Position numbers and translations under genes: made by a program | The notes under the pieces: model-generated | Told to the model about the DNA's origin: nothing | What the model saw: only the letters and a program-made list of their open reading frames with translations | Database searches by the model: none | Part shown: piece by piece, positions 44,500 to 53,683 of the stretch | Layout of the letters: every line of letters starts with the position of its first letter | How positions within the stretch are numbered: position 1 is the stretch's first letter | Assembly (NCBI RefSeq): GCF_003610555.1 | Contig: NZ_RAPQ01000011.1 | Location: 310,001 to 374,000 of the forward strand | Length of the DNA: 64,000 bases | Direction of reading: 5' to 3' | Source of the DNA: Marinifilum flexuosum | GTDB taxonomy: Bacteria; Bacteroidota; Bacteroidia; Bacteroidales; Marinifilaceae

Positions 44500-45152
44500 T
44501 TACTAAAATTCAAAGATAGAAAAAACAAGAGTGGCTCCCAATCTCCCACATTGTATAACCACTCTTGCAACGCATCTAAATTTAAAATATCTGAATCTTT
44601 TACTACCAGTTTCAAGTGTGCATATGCCAAAAATCAACTAGTAATATCTGATCAAAGTATTAGATCGAGACTACCAACCCCAATCTTAACACTTGTGTAA
44701 AACAAGCAAAAACAAAGGCTTTCCGCTTGCACAATATGACCAAAAAAGAGTATAAACTGACCAAAGAATCGATTTGTAGCAACAATGTATCGAAGAACAA
44801 GAGAATAATTATAGAAATGGGTTTTTAATGATTCTCATTGGCAGATTTAGAAATAGATTATGCTTACATGATGTACACCTGAATACAGGAATAAAAACTT
44901 TTCAATAGAGAATGCTCAGCAATTGAATTTTCCTTTCTGCTTTTGCTTAAACTTGATACTAATAATTCCAATAGTTCAATAAGACATTTGGAGGCACTAT
45001 CAATCAAACCATATTTAAATACTACAATCAGCTATTTACGATTTAGGCGCAAATCGTATTTTATCTTCCCATATCAAAAAGTAAAAGCAGTTTCCTATTG
45101 CTAGGAAACTGCTTTTCAGTCTAATTAAATATTTGAAAAATTGATACTATTC
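44500..45152. other. Gene-free stretch with a decayed coding fragment
   Basis: About 650 nt. A start-less minus-strand frame between 44862 and about 45042 reads GLIDSASKCLIELLELLVSS and then KSRKENSIAEHSLLKSFYSC before a stop. Its end resembles the fragment at about 21985-22040. The terminator of the ATPase operon lies at 45083-45116. Confidence 0.4.
45083..45116 (-). terminator. Terminator of the V-ATPase operon
   Basis: Perfect 14-bp stem AAAAGCAGTTTCCT / AGGAAACTGCTTTT with a 6-nt loop. The T-rich ends would allow termination from either side. Confidence 0.85.
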
Positions 45153-45611
45153 CTAAGCTCCCGGAATTCCTCCCATACCAAATACCATAGCAAGAAGGGC
45201 AACCGTTTCAATAATTCCCATGGCTGCGATGTACATCCCTGATCCCTGTTTGGCATCTACAGCCAGATTGGCACAGGCAGCAGCACCTACTTTACCCTGC
45301 ATAATTGCAGAAGCAGCAATGGCAATACCAATAAAAAATGCCCAAATTATCTGATTCGTATAACTGTCGGGACTCAAATTTGCTCCAATCATGGAATTCA
45401 TAAAAATCATTCCATAAATTACCTGACTTAATGGCATTCCTACCATAGCCAATGCCAGCGATGGTAATTTTTTCTTCTCTTTAATGGCCTGTTTCCACAA
45501 TCCCAATGCACCCATTGCGGCAATTCCTGTTCCAATAGCAGAACCTACTCCTGCTATACCTAAAGCAATGGCATGTCCTCCAAAGCCTGTTACTACTGTT
45601 GATAACATCAT
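45153..45611 (-). CDS. V-type ATPase proteolipid subunit K (c ring)
   Basis: A 152-residue proteolipid with four membrane helices (two fused hairpins). The residues that coordinate Na+ in the Enterococcus hirae NtpK ring have counterparts: Ser62-Gln63 and Tyr66 in PLSQVIYG, Gln105 in AIMQGK, and the ion-binding Glu135 in GIIETVALL. The ring therefore probably carries Na+ rather than H+. It is the last gene of the operon, overlapping the I-subunit gene by one base, and is followed by a strong terminator. Confidence 0.93.
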   Translation of the reverse strand: MMLSTVVTGFGGHAIALGIAGVGSAIGTGIAAMGALGLWKQAIKEKKKLPSLALAMVGMPLSQVIYGMIFMNSMIGANLSPDSYTNQIIWAFFIGIAIAASAIMQGKVGAAACANLAVDAKQGSGMYIAAMGIIETVALLAMVFGMGGIPGA

Positions 45612-47452
45612 TATTTACTTTTTAACGTTTGATTATTTTTTAATTTAAAAGGGGTATACTCGCTACCTGAAAACTCTACAGATGCATGGCCCGCATATTC
45701 GAGCATATTCAGACGAACTCCATGCACCAATACCGCCATAGCAGCAAGTATCATATTTAAACCATGTCCCAGAATGAGGACCAAAGCTGCACCAATTCCT
45801 GATGCAAGTGTTGAAACACCGTCTCCCAGTGCCATTTGGTTAAAACTGGTTGCCATTAATACAGTAGACAAGCCAACTGCATACAACCTGATGTATGAAA
45901 TGATATCGGAAAACCCATTGATAATGCTTAAAGGCAAACCAGCCAGTGAGGAAATCATTCCTTTGAAAATATTTTTTCCTGGTTTGGAGAACAATGCAAT
46001 AAGTGAAGCACCACCAATAAAAAGCCAAATCATAAAATCAGGAGCAGCAACTCCCAGCACCATTTGATTTACGATTAGGTATAGTCCCCAGATTATTGAC
46101 ACCCACCCCAACTGGGCTATTGCTTTTACGCTATTTATATATTTCCAGGCAATTTGTAAATGACCCATTGTGAGATGGACTGCTCCAATTAGAAACATTA
46201 GTTTCTGGATGAATATGCTGTCGCCACCAAAACTTGCCAGTTGATCTACTCTTAACAGTTTTAAGAATGACAATTCAGCAATCATTTCTGATCCGAAATA
46301 AGTGCCTGTAAGCACTCCCCAAAACAGGATGGCCACAGATAGCGTATAGATTAAACTAAACTCTATTTTTTTAACGAATTTCTGTTTACGATGAACCAGG
46401 AAAGTAATCAGTAAAAATACTAGACCATAGCCTGCATCACCTACCAGAATACCGGTGAAAAATGTAAAGAATATCATGAATACCCTGGAAACATCCAGCT
46501 CTTTGTATCCGGGAACCAGTCCCATAAAATCCATTACCGGTTGAATGCACTTTGCCCAATTCGATGTTCGTACCAGGGTAGGCACTTCATCCATTTCTTC
46601 CTCTGTTGGATCTTCCGTCACATATCCCCAATTGTATTGGTCAGCCAGCTGAACAAATTCATCAATCTTATCTTCAGGAATAAAACCTTTCCAGCATCTC
46701 ACCTGATTGTCAATGGCAATTCCTCCATACTGAATATTGCGCACATCAAATCGCCTGTTTCGTTCATCAAGGGCATCCTGAAGCACACTTTTTTGGGCAT
46801 GAAGCTGATGCAGAAGCATTTCCAACTCATCCAATTGGGCATTGGTCGAGCTCAATAAGGATTTGGCATGCTCACACTCTAATTTCGGCATTAAAACCTC
46901 ATTAAAATCAAGACTTTCACTGGCATTTTCAGAAATCAATGCCAATTGGTTCATATGCTTGTTTTTGCCAATTACATATACATCCTCACGCTTTGCGATT
47001 TGTTTTAAGTCCTTGTCATTAAGCTGGTATAATTTTATCCAAATCCCTTTTCGATTCAGCTTTTCGATATCATCAATGGAAATATTTCCCCACTCCTTAT
47101 ACCATTCCAGATCATGCTTTATACTGAGCTTTGTATCCTTCAGTTGAGTTCTTTTTTCTTCGGTTTTCAGGACTTTCTCCATCAAACGGATTTCACCCCT
47201 TTCCAAATTGGAATAATCACAAATATCGGCAGCATTAGACTTTGTATGCGGCTCATCATACCTGTCCAGAATAGAAATGGCCTTTTCCAATTGCTTGATC
47301 CTTGCATCTACCCGGTTGATTGATTCATCTTTAGCCATCTGGAAAGGAGAAACATGCATTACTCCAAGTTTCCCAAGAACTGTTAGATCCTTATCGACAT
47401 CTACTGAAGATTCCGGCATCAGTAGTATCAGTTTTTTCATTTTAGTAATCAT
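45611..47452 (-). CDS. V-type ATPase subunit I (membrane stator)
   Basis: A 613-residue protein with a soluble coiled-coil N-terminal half (about 1-310) and a membrane half of seven or eight helices. LNRKGIWIKLYQ lies in the first part and GDAGYGLVFLLI and GFSDIISYIRLYAVGLSTVL in the second; the Arg in SYIRLYA is the conserved stator residue facing the ring glutamate. It begins inside the end of the D-subunit gene (4-nt overlap). Confidence 0.94.
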   Translation of the reverse strand: MITKMKKLILLMPESSVDVDKDLTVLGKLGVMHVSPFQMAKDESINRVDARIKQLEKAISILDRYDEPHTKSNAADICDYSNLERGEIRLMEKVLKTEEKRTQLKDTKLSIKHDLEWYKEWGNISIDDIEKLNRKGIWIKLYQLNDKDLKQIAKREDVYVIGKNKHMNQLALISENASESLDFNEVLMPKLECEHAKSLLSSTNAQLDELEMLLHQLHAQKSVLQDALDERNRRFDVRNIQYGGIAIDNQVRCWKGFIPEDKIDEFVQLADQYNWGYVTEDPTEEEMDEVPTLVRTSNWAKCIQPVMDFMGLVPGYKELDVSRVFMIFFTFFTGILVGDAGYGLVFLLITFLVHRKQKFVKKIEFSLIYTLSVAILFWGVLTGTYFGSEMIAELSFLKLLRVDQLASFGGDSIFIQKLMFLIGAVHLTMGHLQIAWKYINSVKAIAQLGWVSIIWGLYLIVNQMVLGVAAPDFMIWLFIGGASLIALFSKPGKNIFKGMISSLAGLPLSIINGFSDIISYIRLYAVGLSTVLMATSFNQMALGDGVSTLASGIGAALVLILGHGLNMILAAMAVLVHGVRLNMLEYAGHASVEFSGSEYTPFKLKNNQTLKSK

Positions 47453-48057
47453 GGGCTTAGCTCTTTTTGTTTGCTTGTTTTCACCACTTTTGCGGTAGCA
47501 ATGGTCAATCGTTCATCATCCTGAAGTTTTTGTCCAATTTTTCGAATGGCTATTTTGGCATTAGGTATCCTACGGTTTTCGAATAACTTTACCCTTGCAC
47601 GAACATCGAGTAGTTCCTCCTCCAGTAGGACAATTTGCTCCTGTAAACATTTGATTTCTGCCAGTAATTGCAATTGGTTCTGCATTAAAATGATGGCATC
47701 GTCTACCCACAGTGGAGTTTCCTCACCAATTGGCATAAGTTCAAAATCAACAGATTCGAATTGCTGCACACGCACACCAGCCACATCAACCGGTTTGCTT
47801 ATGATCTTATTTATGGAGATGAAATTGCTGATATCAACCCACGAATCACTCATTACGGCTACCCAATCACGGGCGGCCAATCGATTCTGCTCAATTTGCT
47901 CCCGAATTTGCTCAATTCGCTCAGAAATGCTGTTAACACTTGCCATTAAGGATTTCTCCATGGCTTCGAACAAAGGCAACATTCTTTCCGAAACCTTTAG
48001 GATTTTCTTCTGACGAGCCCTTTCGGTTTTTGTATATTTAATTTTTAAGCCTGCCAT
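47449..48057 (-). CDS. V-type ATPase subunit D (central stalk)
   Basis: A 202-residue coiled-coil protein. N- and C-terminal long helices (KYTKTERARQKKILKVSERM ... and LLEEELLDVRARVKLFENRR) form the rotor shaft that turns within the A3B3 head. It is shorter than archaeal D but has the family layout. It starts at the last base of the preceding DUF2764 gene. No separate F subunit is present in the operon, as usual for Bacteroidota. Confidence 0.88.
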   Translation of the reverse strand: MAGLKIKYTKTERARQKKILKVSERMLPLFEAMEKSLMASVNSISERIEQIREQIEQNRLAARDWVAVMSDSWVDISNFISINKIISKPVDVAGVRVQQFESVDFELMPIGEETPLWVDDAIILMQNQLQLLAEIKCLQEQIVLLEEELLDVRARVKLFENRRIPNAKIAIRKIGQKLQDDERLTIATAKVVKTSKQKELSP

Positions 48058-48563
48058 TATTGCACCTCTTCCTTTTTTGATGGATTTACAACTGAATCAA
48101 GTACTGCAGCACCTGCATCTATATTAAATGAATTCAAGCGCCATAAAATCTGCAATTTCAGTTTATAAACCATTAGCTCTGTCATGCTAAATCTCTTTCC
48201 CGATTCAATGGAATCCAGTTCCTCCCACAGGTAGTGCATGATTTGTTTTTCACGCACCAATGGATTCCCATTGGTAACAAGTATGGGTAAACGTTCCAGT
48301 TTCGCTTGTCGGTTATGCCGTTTGGCCTTTCGCAATTCAGAAATATCCTGATATACTTCACTCAACAGGATATTTACAGCCCCGGAGCCTGACTCCGCCG
48401 TATTACTGATATCCATTTGAATATCTGTAGATTCCATAATATGAAAATGCTTACCAGACAACTGATCTTTTGCATCCTGATTAAATTCACTCAACGAAAT
48501 GGGTGGTATCTCCTCAAAGCTAAGGGACGGCAAACTACTCATAAGATATACCAGGTTTGACAT
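48057..48563 (-). CDS. V-type ATPase-associated DUF2764-like protein (possible C subunit stand-in)
   Basis: A 168-residue protein starting MSNLVYLMSSLPSLSFEEIP, the N-terminal signature of DUF2764 proteins found only in Bacteroidota V-ATPase operons. Family members I recall are longer (roughly 250-290 residues), so this one is compact; the end (NIDAGAAVLDSVVNPSKKEE) is intact-looking with no sign of frameshift. It may connect stalk and ring as subunit C does elsewhere. It is tightly packed with genes for E (2 nt) and D. Confidence 0.7.
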   Translation of the reverse strand: MSNLVYLMSSLPSLSFEEIPPISLSEFNQDAKDQLSGKHFHIMESTDIQMDISNTAESGSGAVNILLSEVYQDISELRKAKRHNRQAKLERLPILVTNGNPLVREKQIMHYLWEELDSIESGKRFSMTELMVYKLKLQILWRLNSFNIDAGAAVLDSVVNPSKKEEVQ

Positions 48564-48565
48564 CG

Positions 48566-49168
48566 CTAGACCTCCTGATTTTTAGTAATTCGTTCCACCA
48601 GATCCTTGTTCAAAAGTGAAAACAATCCATCTTCCACATCCTGTGAACTCAAGACAAAGTGCATTCCTTTACTCTCTGAAGAATTCACTACAAGTTTGGC
48701 TTCATTCCCTTTAAATGGCTTGATCTCCACCTGCTCTCCAAATCCTTCTTTCAGTAAAAAGGATTCCATGGCATTGGCTGTATCGGAAGGAAGTTCGATG
48801 CTCTTCTTTCCCGATATTGAGTCGACCACAACTTTTAATAATTCCTCCAGGTATTGATCCTGTGTAAACAATTTATCTGATTGCTTTTTAAAGGCAATTT
48901 TAAGATTTTGGAGTATTGCAATTTTTGTAGCTTCTACCATATCGCGAGAAGCTTGTGCAATAGCAACTTCGGCATTTTTCTCTGTTTGAGAAGCTTTTAA
49001 CTGTGCTTCCTCAATTATTTTCTTTCTCTCTGTTTCAGCTTCTTCAATTAAAGATTCGGCCTGCTTTTTTGCATTCTCAATAATGCGTAGCTTTTCCTCT
49101 TCGCCGGCATTTATGCCTTTCTCTTTTAGCCTGGAAACAATGCCTTCCAAATTTTCTTTATTATCCAT
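48566..49168 (-). CDS. V-type ATPase subunit E (peripheral stalk)
   Basis: A 200-residue protein starting MDNKENLEGIVSRLKEKGIN. The N-terminal half is a right-handed coiled coil (EKLRIIENAKKQAESLIEEA), the C-terminal half a globular head, as in subunit E stators. An open frame extends 15 codons upstream, but the Met at 49168 has a good AGGAGG site 8 nt before it, rare in this phylum, and lies 20 nt after the B-subunit stop, so it is chosen. Confidence 0.88.
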   Translation of the reverse strand: MDNKENLEGIVSRLKEKGINAGEEEKLRIIENAKKQAESLIEEAETERKKIIEEAQLKASQTEKNAEVAIAQASRDMVEATKIAILQNLKIAFKKQSDKLFTQDQYLEELLKVVVDSISGKKSIELPSDTANAMESFLLKEGFGEQVEIKPFKGNEAKLVVNSSESKGMHFVLSSQDVEDGLFSLLNKDLVERITKNQEV

Positions 49169-49187
49169 TATAATGCCTCCTTTTTGT

Positions 49188-50498
49188 TTATTTTTTATTC
49201 CAGTAATCCTCAATTAACTTCTTACTCAAACCTGTTTCGGTTGGCTCAAAGTGTTTCTTTAGAATGTTCCAGCATTTGTCCAGTGCATCTTCCAATTCTA
49301 TTGAGTCGCCAAAAGGTTCTTCCAGATTGTAAATAAAATCCTCACGATAACGAAGTAACTTTTGAGAAAATGCATCATTGGCCGCTCCTACTTCTGCTGC
49401 CTCATAGGCTTTCTCGGCATCTGCAAGCAAGGAAGCCATAGCTGTCATTATTGGTCGATGATCTTCTCTTGTTTTACCGTTTACCTGTTGCTTTAGGCGC
49501 GATAGCGAACGTGCCAGTTTCAGCTTTCCACCTTCCAGGAAAAACTGTCCTTCGGTGATGTAACCTGTATTGTCGGGCACAGGATCTTCCAGCGACTCCA
49601 GTGTTGTTGCTCCAATAATGGTAATCGACCCGGCCCCTTCGATATCGGCAGCCACCTCGTAACGCTTCGCCAATTCTGAATATAATGAGCCTGGATATCC
49701 TTGCAGCGAAGGAATTTGATCTTGGTAATTGGCTACATTTCGCAGAATGTTCGACCAGTTGGTCATATCGGTAAGCAGTACGAGTACGTCTTTCCCCTGG
49801 TCGGCAAATTCGCGTGCCACCCCAAGTGCCACATCCGGTAACATCAAACCTTTAATCTGGGAATCGCCTGCCAGATGGGTAAACATGATGGTTTTATCTA
49901 TATTTCCTGAATTTGAAAGTTGTTCCTTGAAGTATTGGTATTCATCGAATTTTAGACCAATTCCTGCAAATATGATTACATCTGCCTGTGCTCCCTGTGC
50001 AATCTGCGACAGCAAACGATTATAAGGCTCGGTAGGGCTGGCAAAAATTGGTATTTTCTGCGATTTTACCAGTGTATTAAATACATCAATCATAGGAATA
50101 CCTGTCCACAATGGCTGTTTTGGCACCAGGCGAACAGTTGGATTCAAAGTATCCAGACGGGTAGAAACCTCTTTCTCAAAAATAATTTCAGGACCATTAT
50201 CGGCTACATTTCCAACTCCATCGAAGCTTCGTCCCAGCATATTGTATGAAAATCCTGCACTTAAAGGAAGTTCATGCATGCGTATTTTTGTTTGGGTACT
50301 CAGTCCCTGGGTTCCATTAAACACCTGGAAACGTGTTGAATCTTCGGTAATATTTATAGCCTTTGCAAAGGAAAGACTTTGGTTGGTATTTGCCTCGAGA
50401 AGCTCCACCACGTGATTTAGTGCTACACCTGGATTTCCTTCTACAGATATTAAAGCTTTTCCTACTTCGCTTATCTTATTTATCTCTTTTCGAATCAT
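49188..50498 (-). CDS. atpB: V-type ATPase subunit B (regulatory)
   Basis: A 436-residue non-catalytic head subunit. It has the F1/V1 fold with LGRSFDGVGNVADNGPEI, PIFASPTEPYNRLLSQIA and VLVLLTDMTNW. It lacks a canonical P-loop Lys, as expected for subunit B. The closing region (LIEDYWNKK) is intact. It starts 1 nt after the A-subunit stop, showing tight coupling to give 3:3 stoichiometry. Confidence 0.94.
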   Translation of the reverse strand: MIRKEINKISEVGKALISVEGNPGVALNHVVELLEANTNQSLSFAKAINITEDSTRFQVFNGTQGLSTQTKIRMHELPLSAGFSYNMLGRSFDGVGNVADNGPEIIFEKEVSTRLDTLNPTVRLVPKQPLWTGIPMIDVFNTLVKSQKIPIFASPTEPYNRLLSQIAQGAQADVIIFAGIGLKFDEYQYFKEQLSNSGNIDKTIMFTHLAGDSQIKGLMLPDVALGVAREFADQGKDVLVLLTDMTNWSNILRNVANYQDQIPSLQGYPGSLYSELAKRYEVAADIEGAGSITIIGATTLESLEDPVPDNTGYITEGQFFLEGGKLKLARSLSRLKQQVNGKTREDHRPIMTAMASLLADAEKAYEAAEVGAANDAFSQKLLRYREDFIYNLEEPFGDSIELEDALDKCWNILKKHFEPTETGLSKKLIEDYWNKK

Positions 50499-50499
50499 T

Positions 50500-52266
50500 T
50501 TAGGCTTCCTCCTGTTTAATAAATTGTTCTACTTTCGCTGGAAGTTCATTGATTAGCTCATCTCCCTGAGCATTACTGTTCCAATCTCTCCACCATTGAC
50601 GCAATTCGTCAAACTTGGTTTTAATCAATTCTTTTAGCTCATCATCTTCCATTCCCTGTTGTGAAAATTCAATAGGACTACTAATGAGTTGTTGTACTGC
50701 ATCATTTATCACTTTCAATCTTTCCGGTCGTGTACAGGCATCCATCTCATGAAATGCATCTTGTTGCATTACACAAAAATCAATGGTTTGTCCTTTTTGA
50801 TAGCTCACATATTTTTCAACAGGAACCTTCTTTAAGCCGATGGTACTAATGGTTTGATCGATATCATTTGCTTCGAGAAGCGAGTGTAGCATTTTGTTTC
50901 TATCCTTCCAGGAAATAAAACTGTCGTAAACCGAGTTGGTATACACCAAAGGATCAATTGCAGGGTACTTCTTTGCATCGGCACGATCTTGCGACAAGCC
51001 CCAGAATCCACCTGTTGCATCCATAGTAGCCTGTGTAACCGGCTCCTGGAAATTACCTCCTGCAGGCGAAACGGTTCCAATAAAGGTAAGAGACCCTCCT
51101 GTTGCATGATCAGCTCCAGCTCTTTGATACATTCCCTTGATCTGGTCGGGAATGTCCATTGGAAAGGCTTCCGGTCCCGGAATATCTCCCTGACGTCCGC
51201 TTCTTTCGCGCAAGGCTTGAGCCCATCGGGAAGTAGAATCGGCCAAAAGGATAACACTGTATCCCTGGTATCGATAATATTCGCCTACGGTTAAGGCAAT
51301 AAATACACTGGCTTCACGAGCGGCAACCGGCATAGAACTGGTATTTCCAAAAATACACATGCGGTTCATAAGCGATTCTCCTGTTGCAGGATCTTCCAGT
51401 TCTGCAAAATCTTTAAATACCTCAACGGCTTCACCTGCTCTTTCGCCACAGGCTGCCATAATAATGATATCTGCCAGGGCGTATTTACAAAGGGAATGCT
51501 GCAGTACGGTTTTTCCAGCTCCAAATGGTCCGGGATTTCCCACTGTTCCTCCGTATCCTACTGGTGCCAGCAAATCGATAACGCGAACACCTGTTGAAAT
51601 TGGCTGGCTTGGAATGGCTCTCTCTTTAAACGGAATTGGTGACTTTACGGCATGACGAAAGGCCAGCTTTAAGGTATGACGATTATTATGAGCATCCAGA
51701 ACCACCGCAACTTCCTGGGTAATATTTAATTCTTTTTTATCAACAATGCTTTCTACTCTACACTTGCCAAGGCTAAAAGGCACCAGGATTTTATGCTCCA
51801 TCCTGCCTTCGGGCACCACTCCTATGGCATCTCCTCCACTTACTTCATCGCCTTCCTTTGCCAGGGGAGTAAATTCCCATAATTGCTCTTCATCAAGTGC
51901 AGGAGCTTTCATTCCCGGAGCAAGATAGGCTCCCTGTTCACTAAGTTTGTACAATGGGTTTTGAAGTCCATCCCAAATGCTGGTCAACAATCCCGGACCC
52001 AAAAGCACCGACAATGGTTGTCCTTTAAATTCAACAGAATCGCCAATTTGTGCTCCTGTTAAATCTTCAAAAACCTGCATCTCCACTATTCCCGCCTCCT
52101 TGTTTTTGGGATCGGTATCAATTTGAAGTACTTCTGCCTGAAGTATTTTACCATCTACAAAAACTTCGGCAGTTTCTCCCATGATTACTTCTCCAAAAAA
52201 TCTAGCTTTAACCAATGAATCCTGAATTGAAATAAGGCTTCCTGTTCTTTTACTATTATCGTTCAT
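50500..52266 (-). CDS. atpA: V-type ATPase catalytic subunit A
   Basis: A 588-residue catalytic subunit, from the Met in MNDNSKRTGSLISIQ (ten codons inside the longest frame). The P-loop is GPFGAGKT at about residue 246-253; ILLADSTSRWAQALRE and the bulge 'non-homologous region' near residue 110-180 mark it as subunit A. It hydrolyses or makes ATP coupled to ion flow through subunits I and K. It is the first gene of A-B-E-DUF2764-D-I-K; the E and DUF2764 genes lie after B rather than before A, which differs from the order I recall in Bacteroides. Confidence 0.95.
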   Translation of the reverse strand: MNDNSKRTGSLISIQDSLVKARFFGEVIMGETAEVFVDGKILQAEVLQIDTDPKNKEAGIVEMQVFEDLTGAQIGDSVEFKGQPLSVLLGPGLLTSIWDGLQNPLYKLSEQGAYLAPGMKAPALDEEQLWEFTPLAKEGDEVSGGDAIGVVPEGRMEHKILVPFSLGKCRVESIVDKKELNITQEVAVVLDAHNNRHTLKLAFRHAVKSPIPFKERAIPSQPISTGVRVIDLLAPVGYGGTVGNPGPFGAGKTVLQHSLCKYALADIIIMAACGERAGEAVEVFKDFAELEDPATGESLMNRMCIFGNTSSMPVAAREASVFIALTVGEYYRYQGYSVILLADSTSRWAQALRERSGRQGDIPGPEAFPMDIPDQIKGMYQRAGADHATGGSLTFIGTVSPAGGNFQEPVTQATMDATGGFWGLSQDRADAKKYPAIDPLVYTNSVYDSFISWKDRNKMLHSLLEANDIDQTISTIGLKKVPVEKYVSYQKGQTIDFCVMQQDAFHEMDACTRPERLKVINDAVQQLISSPIEFSQQGMEDDELKELIKTKFDELRQWWRDWNSNAQGDELINELPAKVEQFIKQEEA

Positions 52267-52579
52267 AATTAAGATATTCTTATATCCAACAAGCAATTAC
52301 ATCTATTTTATTATCATCATTTGCCCTTTTAGAGATTTCCGGCAAAGCGATTGCTTCAAATCATTCATCCTCTCTCTTTTAGTCCCAATGGGACATTGAG
52401 GCAACTTTTCATCATCGCGCCAGGGGCAATTGTATATCTCGTATATTTTGTATTCAATCAGATCAGAAACTTAGCTTCTGCTGATGTTAAGGCATACTTT
52501 AGTTAGATTAGCCTATTGAGTTCTTAAACAGCTCTGTTGACAAAGCAATTTACAGGAAGGAATAAAGGAGGGAATATTC
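52267..52579. other. Region upstream of the V-ATPase operon
   Basis: About 310 nt up to the junction element at 52580. No clear TAnnTTTG box on the minus strand. A small palindromic repeat, GTCCCAATGGGAC, lies at 52383-52395. Confidence 0.45.
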
Positions 52580-52709
52580 GATCAGATCGGAAAACTTCCA
52601 TGACTTAATTATATCTTCAGCATATCAATAATTAAAGGAAGCTTTCCAAAGAAAATCAATCTCATGTACCTAAAATAATCAAATTAATTCCATGATTTTC
52701 TTTCTGATC
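52580..52709 (-). ncRNA. Conserved three-way-junction element, copy 2
   Basis: 130 nt between Usp operon 2 and the V-ATPase operon. Helices: outer GATCAGA (52580-52586) / TCTGATC (52703-52709), second GGAAAACTTCC (52589-52599) / GGAAGCTTTCC (52637-52647), third GAAAATCA (52661-52668) / TGATTTTC (52693-52700). The last 73 nt align without gaps to copy 1 at 14247-14319. The one change in helix two leaves a G-U pair on the minus-strand RNA. Confidence 0.55.
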
Positions 52710-52741
52710 ATCACCACTTGTTTATACTTATAGCGATAGGT

Positions 52742-53671
52742 CTACTCATCTGATTCAAATTCATTCAGCAAGACCTCGCTGTTTTTATTTACCTTCAATA
52801 AACTGCTTACAAAACTCTCTTCCTTTATGCCTAAACTGAATATTGGTCTACTCGAATACTTTAAAAAGTCAACCAATAAACGTTCGCTCTGAGTATTACT
52901 AAACATCAAATCCTGAAAGCCTTGTACCAGCAGCATATCTGCCGATATTTTCCTGGCTTCTTCTATCAAAGCTTCATTCTTTCCCAAATTCTCTTTTTCT
53001 ACAATGCTAACAGAACAGGATACTCCTTCACTCTCAATTAAATCTTTCATTAGCCTGCTCTTTTTGTAAGCCAAAGATTGAGTTAAGTCAATTTTTACTG
53101 TAAGGGCTGCCAATAGCTTAATATTGGCATTAAATATCTTTCCCAGAAGGATAGACCAGTTTAATAAGTCTCTTGATTGTCTCGAAATATCAACAGGAAC
53201 CAGGATATTGCGAATTCCTTTGCTTGTCCACCTGTTGTTTACACTAATTACAGGACAGCTCGATTCCCGCACAATCTGGCTTACATTATTGCTTTTGTAC
53301 CTTTCCGGCAAAGCATCAATGCGATTCCTCCTGTTTAATACAAGCAAATCGAAGGATTCATTGCTTGTGATCGAATTGATAATGCTTACATGATTTCCAA
53401 CTTCAACCCTTAACTTTACATGCTCCGATATTTTCCCCTCAAAGTTCATTTTTGCAAATCTTACCAGGCGCACCATCCCCTTTTTCTCAGCCTCACTTTT
53501 AAGATCAGGCTGAAACACTTCCGAGATTCCTCCCACATTGGGTACAACGTGAAGCAAAGTAATTTCTGCGCCTAATTTTTGCTTTAAAAACAGGGCTTGA
53601 TTAAATGCTGTGGTACTTTCAATTTCTAAACTTACCGGTACCAATATCTTTTTAAATCTGTTTGTTGTCAT
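52742..53671 (-). CDS. Tandem universal stress protein (paralogue of 14353-15297)
   Basis: A 309-residue two-domain UspA-like protein. Both domains start as in the paralogue: ILVPVSLEIESTTAFNQALF and NILVPVDISRQSRDLLNWSI. Much of the sequence is shared, including ERYKSNNVSQIVRESSCPVI. It is the second gene of a two-gene operon and is followed by the conserved junction element and then the V-ATPase operon. Role in energy or salt stress is inferred from context. Confidence 0.82.
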   Translation of the reverse strand: MTTNRFKKILVPVSLEIESTTAFNQALFLKQKLGAEITLLHVVPNVGGISEVFQPDLKSEAEKKGMVRLVRFAKMNFEGKISEHVKLRVEVGNHVSIINSITSNESFDLLVLNRRNRIDALPERYKSNNVSQIVRESSCPVISVNNRWTSKGIRNILVPVDISRQSRDLLNWSILLGKIFNANIKLLAALTVKIDLTQSLAYKKSRLMKDLIESEGVSCSVSIVEKENLGKNEALIEEARKISADMLLVQGFQDLMFSNTQSERLLVDFLKYSSRPIFSLGIKEESFVSSLLKVNKNSEVLLNEFESDE

Positions 53672-53683
53672 CTTAAAAAAGCA

